DNA from: Biscogniauxia marginata
Lineage: Eukaryota > Ascomycota > Sordariomycetes > Xylariales > Xylariaceae
Assembly (NCBI GenBank): GCA_022695795.1
Contig: MU404063.1
Coordinates: 186,001-250,000, forward strand
DNA length: 64,000 bases
Reading direction: 5' to 3'
Shown here: positions 1 through 8,366 of the stretch, piece after piece
Position numbering within the stretch: the stretch's first letter is position 1
Layout of the letters: the number at the start of each line of letters is the position of its first letter
Translations under genes and position numbers: made by a program
Notes under the pieces: generated by a model
Database searches by the model: none
What the model was told of the DNA's origin: nothing
The model's input: the letters and a program-made list of their open reading frames with translations, nothing else

Positions 1-751
1 CCTACTGTTCATTACCACGTACATACTATTAAACGCATTCTTTTGGTAGCTAATGAAATATAGTCATCCCAACATCTGGCTCTATGGTTATACTTTTTGA
101 TAACTCTTTTTGTAAGAGTATGACGAGATAACTTTCCTCTTCGCTTTCGAGCTAGTAAAATGAGGCCGTTCACTACAGGCAAATTTCGATCTGTCCATTT
201 CACTACGATACAAGTAGTCCCAGAAGAAAACAAACAGCATATAGGACATTTATCAGGAATACCACTGCAGAATTCTCGCTACGATTTTTTTAGACCATGT
301 AATAATGCTCCGACAAATGTATAAGAGCTCTTACCCGGAAGCCAACCGGCAAGTCCGGATGCCGAGCCCCGGGCTTCGCAAAGGCCAAGGCTAGGTAGAC
401 GTCGGATCCGTACCCGAGACCCGCTGCTACACCAGCAATGTAGTTATTTGATAATCACGTCTCGACCAGATCCACACGAGAGGATCATTAAGCTGACAAA
501 AACGATCAATGTCCGACTTGTTCGATAACGCTATGGAGATTGACATTAGTCGGGTTGCTCGCCCGATTCGATTACCGAGGTTCGAGAATGCATTTTGGTT
601 AGATAGCCCGTCCTCAGCCAATTCTAAAATCTTGCGTCGACTTCTTTATTCAGTTCGTTCATTTGTCCGACAGATCATCTCGTACACGCAAGTTTCGGGT
701 CGAATAATTGGTTGAGAAAAAAAAGGGGGAGAGGGGTTCCGGGTTGGACGG
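1..751. other. left edge, no supported gene
   Basis: Only short open frames without recognisable domains occur here on either strand. The stretch from about 510 to 715 is open on both strands, and neither translation resembles a known family. The peroxidase relic that follows lacks its 5' part, and nothing here supplies it. Confidence 0.5.
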
Positions 752-1178
752 CATCGGAAGTGGGTCAACAACCCGAAGCGCTTCCCGAACCAATACTTCA
801 GGCTTGTGCTCGCGCACGGCTGGGAGCGGAAGCGCCTGCAGAGCGGCGTCGAGCAGTTCGCGTGGGTGGATAAGGGTGCGGGCGCAGATCTCGAAGCGGA
901 CGGCGAGGAACCGCCCGAGGAGCTCATGATGCTTCCGACGGACATGCCGCTGCCGACGGACGCGGCTTTCCTCCCGGCCGTGGGCCGAGCGCTACGCCGA
1001 GGACAAGGAGCTGTTCTTCGCGAAATTTGCCAAGCTCCTCGAGCTGGGCATCCAGAGGGATGCCACCGATGACGTGGTCAACAGGGAGAACGTCGAGAGC
1101 GGGCACAGGAGCGCGGCGAAGAAGAGCGACGCCGCGGGGGCGCCGGGGGATCAAAATGTGGGCCAGGTCGGCCGTTGA
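752..1178 (+). pseudogene. heme peroxidase (cytochrome c peroxidase family) 3' fragment, frameshifted
   Basis: The frame starting near 752 reads KWVNNPKRFPNQYFRLVL, then a block ending in [11 protein letters not shown]. Both are hallmarks of the C-terminal half of fungal cytochrome c peroxidase and the related cytosolic heme-binding peroxidases. Around 978-981 the reading frame shifts by one base. The conserved helix continues in the other frame as [13 protein letters not shown] and [12 protein letters not shown] and ends at a TGA at 1176-1178. The N-terminal half, with the distal Arg-Trp-His site and the proximal His ligand, is absent upstream. The [12 protein letters not shown] segment also looks about four residues shorter than in the family. 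The GC content is much higher than in the flanks. I read this as a 5'-truncated, frameshifted gene copy. A sequencing error could explain the frameshift but not the missing half. Confidence 0.8.
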
Positions 1179-1503
1179 GAGAGCAGAATGAGAAGGCCCG
1201 GCGAAGGAAGGATGCTGCTAAGCTGTAGAAACGGAATGAAACAGGAAGAGAAGTTGGTGGTCGCTCGCGCGAGCTCCCTAACCTAGATGAATACACATCC
1301 GCATGTATGGACTTTTAGATCAGACATTAAGACCATAGACTTGAGCGATTCAGATAGACATGGAGGGTCAGAGTCAGGGTCACCTAGATAAAACGGGTCA
1401 AGTCAGATAGATAGCTCAGAGCTTTTTGAGCTCCGCATATCGCCACATCGGGCTGGCTTGCTGTCTTGCGGTTTTTTGGGTTTTTTTTGTTACTAAATCC
1501 AGA

Positions 1504-2791
1504 CTACGCTTCCCCGTCGTCGTCTTCAATATCCTCGTCTAACTGACGGCCCCTATCTCTGCCAGGCTTGACCTTCCTGTGCTGGGTCATCTGCATGGAG
1601 GAGTCGCCACTCAGACCAGTATTGTCAGCAGCGTCGTCGTCGTCGTCATCGTCGTCCTCGACGGCGGGCCTAGCCTGCGCGCGCTTAATCTTTCGCAGCA
1701 TGACCTGATCGGCGTAAAAGTCTTTGATCGAAACTTCCTGTTGTGAACCACACAGTCAGCACAATTATATCCCGATACAGAGAAAAAACAAATTATTCTT
1801 AGCTGTTCTTTTCTGCCTGAGCACACACACGCACCTTATCGCAGCCCGTCTGCGGACACTGCGCCTTCCTCTCGGGCTGGCTTCTGAGGAACTCCACGAT
1901 GGCCGTCTTTTCAAAAGTGTGCTTGCACTTCCGGCTCGTGTACGGGTCCTGCATGACCACCATCGACAGCGGGCAGTGGATGCTGACGTGTTCCTCGGCG
2001 ACGACGAGGTCCTCATCCTCGTCAGCGTCGCTGCCGTTTTGCGTGAACCACTTGGATGCGTCCGGCAGCGGCTTTCCGTCCGACCCGTGGACGGCGTCGT
2101 GCCACATGCCCTTGAAGCCGACGTAGTCGTTGTTCAGACCGTAGCGCTCGTACAATGTCCTGGAAGAGTAGTCGTCCGCTGATCGGGCCTTCGCGCCCTT
2201 CAGTATCTGCAGCGGCCCTTTGACGTCGGGTAGATTGGCATCGGTCATCTCGTCGTCGTCTTCGTCGTCGCCTTGTGCCTCTTCTCTCCGGGCCGCATTG
2301 GCGCTCTCGAACTCGACTTTGCGCACCGTCTCCTGCAGAGCATGTCTTCCGTCCTCGAGCTCGATCTTCAAATCAATGACGTCCCTGACCGCAAGGTCGC
2401 ACTCGTCGGTCAGCTGGGGCACCTCGCCCTTCAGCATCAAGACGGCCTTCTCCTCGGCCCTCTCGCGGTCTCCCTTCTCCCCGTCGCCGCCTCGTTTCTC
2501 CTGCAAGATCTTGAGGGTTTCCTTTCGCTTGACGTATTTGTCGTTGATATCGCGTACGCTGTTGGTGAGGAGGGTGATGGATTGCTTCAGGTGCTCTTCG
2601 TACTTCCGGGTGTCTTGATTTGTAGACAATTGCGCCAGTGCGGCTCTGGAATTGGCGTCGAGGGGACACGATAAGGATTCGTACTCGGGGAGTCGAGAAG
2701 GGCCACGGTTCTGTTGGGGACGCGAAGACGAGGTGCTAGATCGTCCATGGTTGCGCTCGGCACCGGACAGGAGCCTGTTCCGGCTTGACAT
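1504..2791 (-). CDS. nse2: SP-RING E3 SUMO ligase, NSE2/MMS21 type
   Basis: This encodes the SUMO E3 ligase subunit of the SMC5/6 complex, which acts in DNA repair in the nucleus. There are two exons: 2791..1835 and 1737..1504. The 97-nt phase-0 intron has a GTGCGT donor and a CAG acceptor, and splicing gives 396 aa. Residues 60-165 are helical and charged, as expected for the part of NSE2 that packs on SMC5. The MIZ/SP-RING lies at about 270-335: IHCPLSM (C273), KCKHTF (C289, H291) and CPQTGC (C312, C317). Across the splice it continues into EVSIKDFYADQVMLRKI. The C-terminal tail after the RING is rich in Asp (an eight-Asp run) and carries short basic stretches. The unspliced frame would stop just after the last zinc ligand, which supports the intron. 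The family call is firm. The start is the first ATG of the open frame. Confidence 0.9.
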
Positions 2792-3619
2792 GTTGTATGT
2801 AGTTTTCTTGGGACGTTCAACGTTGCCGTATTACTTAGCTTGCGTGATGATACTTCGAATTTGGTTGGGTGCAACAGAATAGGCTAGCTGGTGCTTAAAG
2901 TGCTGCGGGTTGTAACGATGTAAAGCTTGAGAGTCGAACGCGTCTCAGCGCGCTACCCGCGTTGAGGGGTTCCTTGATAAGAGCGTTATCAATTATTCAC
3001 CATATAGCAATACTCGGTTATTACAATATACAACATCTCATAAACTGTATATACTACCTATGTACTCACTCTAAAGGAAATCCCGTCATCCACATGCAGA
3101 GTACTAGTAAGTGTATGCAAGGCTTAAAACTGCTATACCTAACACCGCTTTAATATAATGCACAACATGCTTTGATATAAGTCTTGCGCGCGGCAAACGT
3201 TGCAGTTCCGAAGATTGGCGATGCTCGAACGATCAAAGAAAGATCTACTCCAACCAACGTTAGTAGGTAGGTAGAGGCGTACCAGTGTTGTGATGCCATC
3301 GTAAAGCTCACTTGATAATTGAAGGGCATTCATCTTGCTACGTGTGGATAATTATTTATTGGGTTGAGTCAAGCTATCATTAATACGGTCTGAGATACCT
3401 AGAAGCTAAACCTTGGGCTTCTATTAAGCCTACTTGTATATAAACATTAGAATGTGTTCATAGTCGACATATGTGTTATCCATGACAGCGTTATCGTATT
3501 ATATAGATTACCATGCCTCATTATCAGATCGTACTCTTTCTCAGATACCCGCCCATCCCGATACAGAAACGCCAGACAAACCCGCTGCTGGTAGCGTATG
3601 AAGAAGAACTCTCGTGTCG
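2792..3619. other. intergenic, divergent side of nse2
   Basis: No coding signal is seen. The NSE2 promoter lies near 2800-2950. The stretch contains one TAGGTAGGTA tract (about 3261-3272) and a tRNA-like but unfoldable patch on the minus strand near 2925-2985. The rest is AT-rich with no structure I can support. Confidence 0.4.
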
Positions 3620-4813
3620 TTAATCCAAATCCTCAGACTCCAATTCGCCGTAGTCGCTCTCGCTTATCCTCCCGTCGTGCCCCGTCATCTTATCGTGAAT
3701 CTCGTACAGTGCCCTGAGCCACATGTCGAACATAGCTTCCACGGCGCCCAATTGAACTTGTTCCAAATGCATTTCGTGAATCTGGTCCCGTAGTCTCTCA
3801 TAAGCCTCTATCATGACCCATATTTGTAGCGCCGACGTCTCCACATTCGGGCGGAGCAGAGACCCCGCCGCCGCCGTCAGCTCTCGGGTCAGGAGGTCGA
3901 GGCATATCTGTAGGCCCGGGCTATCAGGTGTCTGCACGGGAGAAGGTGGTAATTCCGGCTGCCGGAAATTATGTAATGGTGGGGGCGGCTCTGCGGAGAA
4001 GGACACTGGTTTGAAATATATTGTATCTTCTTCGAAGGCCACCAGGGTTCCGTCGTCGGATCTAGGGGATTCCGTCATGGGCGGAGTAACCGGGTCTTTC
4101 CCTTCCCGCCGCACAGGGGCATCGTGGCCATGGCTGTTCGCCGGCAAGCCTTCGTCGAAACTTTCCTCTATCCGCAAGGGAGAAGGTTTAAGTGTCGAAT
4201 CATTCGGTGTGGTGCAACGCGATTCGAGTAGCGCTCTGTATGACTCGGCGATGAGCTCAACGCTCGAAACCTTCTGTACCGTAGCATGGTCTCGCCCTGA
4301 GGGGCATTCGAGCTGGCCAATGCGGAACACAGGCGTCTTCGCATACCTTCTCAACACCGAACCAGTGAGGGTAGGATCAGAGGAAGGCAATCCGATAGGT
4401 GGGTTTTTTGGCTTCGCATGCTCGATACTGAGGTGCGCAAGCTCGGGAATGATATTGAGCTGGCGTGGCTGAGGAGGTTCTGCAAAGCGCACGGTAGGCT
4501 CTTCGGGGGAGAGATAACCACTGTTCTGAAACTGTTCAAACCATTTACCATGGCTGAGATCAGCTGGTAACGGCAGACACGGCTGGGTTGGAGGTGATGT
4601 GGGATCCATGCCGAATTTGTCGGGTTGGAAAGACTCATTCTCAAAGCCAGGGCCTTGAGTTTCTCTGACATGGGCGTGGCCGGACAGGTAATTGCGGTGA
4701 TGATGAGAAGTGAATTTTTGGAGTTTCCGCCTCAGCCTCTTGCCTTCCGGCTTCGCAACCGGACGAGCTGTCAGTGTCGGGCCACTATACCGGTCCATTA
4801 TCATAGCGGTCAT
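3620..4813 (-). CDS. hypothetical proline-rich protein
   Basis: This is a single open frame of 397 aa when started at the ATG at 4813. The frame is open upstream to 5029, but that 72-residue extension is hydrophobic and irregular and probably belongs to the 5' leader. I therefore prefer the internal MTAMIMDRYSGPTL start. The first 45 residues include a basic patch (KPEGKRLRRKLQKF). The middle (about 70-330) is rich in Pro, Ser and Glu with many PP pairs, so likely disordered. The last 100 residues are predicted helical (DLLTRELTAAAGSLL, ALQIWVMIEAYERLRDQIHEMH) and end in an acidic tail. No catalytic motif, signal peptide or membrane segment is evident. I do not recognise the family. Codon use and length make it a credible gene. 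Confidence 0.65.
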   Translation of the reverse strand: MTAMIMDRYSGPTLTARPVAKPEGKRLRRKLQKFTSHHHRNYLSGHAHVRETQGPGFENESFQPDKFGMDPTSPPTQPCLPLPADLSHGKWFEQFQNSGYLSPEEPTVRFAEPPQPRQLNIIPELAHLSIEHAKPKNPPIGLPSSDPTLTGSVLRRYAKTPVFRIGQLECPSGRDHATVQKVSSVELIAESYRALLESRCTTPNDSTLKPSPLRIEESFDEGLPANSHGHDAPVRREGKDPVTPPMTESPRSDDGTLVAFEEDTIYFKPVSFSAEPPPPLHNFRQPELPPSPVQTPDSPGLQICLDLLTRELTAAAGSLLRPNVETSALQIWVMIEAYERLRDQIHEMHLEQVQLGAVEAMFDMWLRALYEIHDKMTGHDGRISESDYGELESEDLD

Positions 4814-5369
4814 CTTAGCGCTGTAGGCTTCCGGAGTATGCAATACAATCAGAATGAGAGGAAAGTCTATGTATGCCAGAACAGAGCCTCGAAGAAATAA
4901 AAGCAGGCAAAGATGAGTGGGTTTTTTTTTTTCCCTGATGATGACGTTGGCAACATGGACGTATCGTGGGATGGTTGCATGCAACCAGGCCAATACGAAA
5001 ACAGGATTTCCACAGCCCCAAAATGACACCCGGCAAGCCTTTAACTACGAATCGCTGTGGCGGTGGGTGGACAACCAACTAAACACCTGAGCTAACCCCA
5101 ACACACTAGCTATTTTTGGGATATATAACTTCAATACCCATTTTTCGGTACATAGCACACCTTGATTGAAGTCGCTTTTTTATTCGCGATAGTCACCTTA
5201 GTTGCAACTATAACTGCAATTATAAAGAATGATTTTGGTTTTTGGAAAATATTTAAAGCTATAAAGTAGCCTACAAGTGGCCTGCAGTTGTATAGTGGGT
5301 TAGGTATATAAATAGGCGTGTGGACCACATACCATATATGGCTAGTGCAAATAGGCGTGTCGGAGGAAT
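4814..5369. other. intergenic, AT-rich
   Basis: The stretch contains the probable leader of the 3620-4813 gene, with a homopolymer T run at 4921-4931. From about 5100 it becomes markedly AT-rich towards the decayed homoaconitase-like copy. No gene is supported. Confidence 0.4.
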
Positions 5370-6075
5370 CTTATTGGCTAGGATAGAAGTGGCAGCTAAA
5401 GCAACAGGAGTTGATGATTCTTCAATGTTAAAAGGTAAAAATTTGATAAGCTTACGAGTAAGCCCTGCAACAAATATTAGCACTGAACAAAGAGGCTTGG
5501 AGCATATAGTATCTGCTACATACACAGCTAAGCCTATACAAGGGCTACACTCGGCCGCGGGTAGCTTAGCTTTAGACTATTCAAGGATCTACTAGTCCCC
5601 GGCCGCTTCCGCTATTTGCTGTTTAGCCAGAGACGTAGGTGCAAGATAGAACTTGACACGAGGACGAACGTTAGCGGGCTTGTCATCGTTGCTAGCTTCA
5701 CGGAAGATACGAGCAGCGGCAGCGAAATCCGTACTCTTGCCGTTGGTGCAACTCAAAAGATATGCCTTGTTTATAGTAATATCTTGAGCCTCGAGGTTCT
5801 TAATAGGGTTAGCAACAAAGGGCGAAATGGTGGATTGCGCTTTGTTCAAACAACATTTATGAATGAGATACGGGCTAAGTTTATTTTTTTCTTATAAGTT
5901 AAGATAAAATTCCCTGGCCTACGTAGCACTAGGATTAATAACTAGAGGGCTCTCTACGAGCTCGTTAATCTGCTTGTGATTTATATGATCTTTGGTAAGA
6001 CTATTAGACATGGCTACGACTGTGGCTTTAGCGCGGTACCATGAGATAAGCGCATCGTTAACAGGGAAGAATCTC
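5370..6075 (-). pseudogene. decayed homoaconitase-like (LYS4 family) fragment
   Basis: Read on the minus strand, one frame carries a recognisable aconitase-superfamily block most like fungal homoaconitase of the lysine alpha-aminoadipate pathway. From about 6050 down come ALISWYRAKATVVAM, TKDHINHKQINELVESPL and AREFYLNL. These are followed by STISPFVANP, IKNLEAQDITINKAYLLSCTN and GKSTDFAAAARIFREA, then RVKFYLAPTSLAKQQIAEAAGD. After an in-frame TAG at 5592-5594 (where the family has Trp) the frame continues with LPAAECSPCIGL. SCTN and CSPC contain the cysteines expected to bind the 4Fe-4S cluster. Further stops occur after SAT, after FYLNL and after ILE. The end of the match near 5370 is vague. 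Both the N-terminal part and the swivel domain are missing. This is a non-functional relic. Confidence 0.8.
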
Positions 6076-6305
6076 ACCCATACGTATTAGTAACTTGGCG
6101 GAGTTGCGGGAGAAGGAGGCAGCTACCTGATAGCGCCCCCCGTTAGGTTTTCATGTTAAACTATAACTTCGGGGTAAGCTGTTTTGTTGTAAATGAGCAT
6201 GTCAGCAGGTCTCCGTCAGCAGACATTTCACACAATACATTTACATGGCGATTAAAGCAGGTTAGCGAAATCATTGGATTAGAGGCTCAACTATGAGGGG
6301 TTCTA

Positions 6306-7379
6306 CTAATTACTTACCATATCCACCAGTTCGAAAAGTCTCTGCCGAGAAAAGCTCTCGGGATGGAGCATACCCTCTATCGTCGCAGGGGCGGCGTATC
6401 GATGGCTATATGTTTCGGTCAGCTTCACACAAGACTTACCTGCAATTCCCTTCCCACCAAAGCTGCTATACTTCACAGCTAGGATCCCCCGGTGTGGGCC
6501 CTCGTTCGGTTCTGGCTTGAAGTCAGCTACGTCGCGGATGCTCACAAACTCGCCTGGGAACTCCTTAGCTTCGAGACCAAGGCCGTTGTGGGTGTAGATC
6601 GGTAGGCACGTACAATGCTCGCCATAGGTCTTCAGCACGATCATCTTGCGATACTTGGAGCACACAGTACCAAACGGCGTTGCGGTTAGGTTCGGGTCGT
6701 TAACCGAAACCCACATCTCATCGTTGCTGCTCGGGGTATGGTAAGGGGCGCTGAAGATTACGCCGGGGATATATGCCCCGCGACGCTGAACCTGGTCTGT
6801 GTCTCGGAGACTAGAACTCGTCTGTCCGTAGAGGAAACCCTGGGCGCTAGACCAACACTTGAGATCTTGGGCACACTGTTGGGAAAATTGCTTACCATCA
6901 ATACGTCGAGCACGAGCTCGAGGTGTCGGGGGAGTTGCCCATTCGTCTTGGCGCAGAGAGTCGATGGTATTGTCGAAGTGGGCGAGCTCTTCCTGGAAAG
7001 TCTGTTTGAACTCGGCTGGAGAGATGCCACGCTGTGGGACATCGTCACGGACTCTCTCAAGAGAGGATTTCGGCCTCGATAGTGACTGGTCTCTCAGAAG
7101 ACTCGTTCTTAGGTCTTCTGCGTTTTTGCCTTCTTTCCGTATCGTAGAGTGAGCTGTCGGGGGACGCTGATACACGGGCTTGTTGACTCTGTTCGACAAG
7201 ACTGAGGAGCTGCGCCTTCGGTGAAGCTCTACTCGATGTCTGTGATTTGGGTCATCCTTTGCAGTCCAAACATCAAAACGAGGCTCGTTTCGGCGCTGGA
7301 TGGCGCTCGCCGGCCGAGAACCTAGACCTTGAAATGCCGATCTAATGTTAGAATGGTGTCTCTGAGAGAGGTAAGACAT
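6306..7379 (-). CDS. DUF6590-domain protein
   Basis: This protein of about 357 aa has an Arg/Ser/Pro-rich N-terminal half (residues 1-195) and a C-terminal domain from about GAYIPGVIFSAPYHTPS (200-216) to the end. The C-terminal half, with motifs such as TPFGTVCSKYRKMIVL, HCTCLPIYTHNGLGL and EFVSIRDV, fits the fungal DUF6590 domain, whose function is unknown. The last codons, VDM followed by GTAAGT, are a perfect splice donor (intron start 6317). A possible acceptor at 6181-6179 would add a tiny last exon (6178..6161) coding LTPKL and a stop, giving 359 aa. I list the unspliced stop because the last exon cannot be proven. There is no signal peptide, and the N-terminus looks disordered. Confidence 0.7.
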   Translation of the reverse strand: MSYLSQRHHSNIRSAFQGLGSRPASAIQRRNEPRFDVWTAKDDPNHRHRVELHRRRSSSVLSNRVNKPVYQRPPTAHSTIRKEGKNAEDLRTSLLRDQSLSRPKSSLERVRDDVPQRGISPAEFKQTFQEELAHFDNTIDSLRQDEWATPPTPRARARRIDGKQFSQQCAQDLKCWSSAQGFLYGQTSSSLRDTDQVQRRGAYIPGVIFSAPYHTPSSNDEMWVSVNDPNLTATPFGTVCSKYRKMIVLKTYGEHCTCLPIYTHNGLGLEAKEFPGEFVSIRDVADFKPEPNEGPHRGILAVKYSSFGGKGIAGKSCVKLTETYSHRYAAPATIEGMLHPESFSRQRLFELVDMVSN

Positions 7380-7780
7380 GGTAAAGAATCGTGTCTCCTA
7401 GAGAACTGGTATTCTCTGATTGTTGTGTATCAAACTGAACCCGCAGTTTTAGTAGATATAATCGTAACATTATGAAACTCAGTGGATCAGTCCCATTTGG
7501 GCAGTGGGCATATGGGGTGTCTTTAATAGCCGCAATCTACCTAGGTAGTCACAATTAATACAATCTAGACTCCACAGAAGTTTTCCAACAATGTGATTGT
7601 TCAGAAAGCCAAGAGCAATGAAAGCGAACAATACATTAGTTGTACCTTGTATCACAAGAATGATGAAAGAAATATTCAACACAATGAGGTATTATTCTAC
7701 TTAAATCTTGATTCTGCTCTCTGAGACCTAACAATTCTTGTCCTATTATCTACTCACCACAAGCTTCGATACGAAACAAC
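7380..7780. other. divergent intergenic region
   Basis: This 401-nt AT-rich spacer separates the minus-strand DUF6590 gene from the plus-strand hypothetical at 7781 and presumably holds both promoters. It includes a short palindromic CTACCTAGGTAG. No coding signal is seen. Confidence 0.35.
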
Positions 7781-8158
7781 ATGGTTCCACACCCAACAGC
7801 ACCAGTCACCTTTGTCCATCTTAGAGTTACTCCTCGCTCGGACGAAAGCTCTACGGCCACCGTCATGGAATGGCTCGAGGAAGTCGTCCCTGTAGCCGAG
7901 GAAGTCTCTAAATCGCCACCGATACCGCAGAAGAGCCAACTCAGGGTCTCAAAGCGGAATAACCAACAAATACCGCCCCCAATTCCTGTCAGGAGTTCTC
8001 TTAGGAGCGTGGGGAAAGGCGTATATGAGCCCCCGCAGCCATCGTATATAGGACTTACCTTGAAGAGTAAGGATTCAACGCCCCTACCGAAGAGTAAACA
8101 CTTCCTTATAGCTAAAGCGGCTAGCCGTAATGGTGCCTCAGAAGAAAGGGAGATATGA
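7781..8158 (+). CDS. small hypothetical protein
   Basis: The open frame of 125 aa starts at an ATG preceded by an A-rich context (GAAACAAC). The protein has an acidic stretch (MEWLEEVVPVAEEVSK, about residues 29-44). A Pro/Ser-rich basic second half follows, with PPPIPVRSSLRSV and YEPPQPSYIGLTLKS. No domain is recognised. The codon pattern is better than in the flanking AT-rich DNA, but the ORF is short enough to be chance. It lies tail-to-tail with the sulfatase gene, 208 nt away. Confidence 0.4.
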   Translation: MVPHPTAPVTFVHLRVTPRSDESSTATVMEWLEEVVPVAEEVSKSPPIPQKSQLRVSKRNNQQIPPPIPVRSSLRSVGKGVYEPPQPSYIGLTLKSKDSTPLPKSKHFLIAKAASRNGASEEREI

Positions 8159-8366
8159 GAGCTTTCTAATGTAGAAAACTACTTTAGCGCTACACCGCAC
8201 GTTGTATGGCAAGGTTCACTGGTTGGACTTAAAAGCATTTAGACGTAAACAACTATATAGTGAATAAATCGTAAATAAATTTGAACTCTCTTCTCAATAT
8301 GATATCTTCGCAGTGACAGGATCTCGCCGACTTGCCGACTTGCCTGTTGCTTTTACCTTGCATTGA

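Noticed and set aside
1724..2182. 152-codon plus-strand ORF
   Set aside because: It is antisense to NSE2, whose SP-RING cysteines and splice site explain the region.
2925..2990. Minus-strand GGTAGCGCGCTGAGACGCG resembling the D/anticodon arm of a tRNA
   Set aside because: The anticodon loop would be 10 nt and no acceptor or T arm can be formed.
5320..5595. Plus-strand ORF of 91 codons
   Set aside because: It is antisense to the homoaconitase-like relic, whose minus-strand reading matches a known family.
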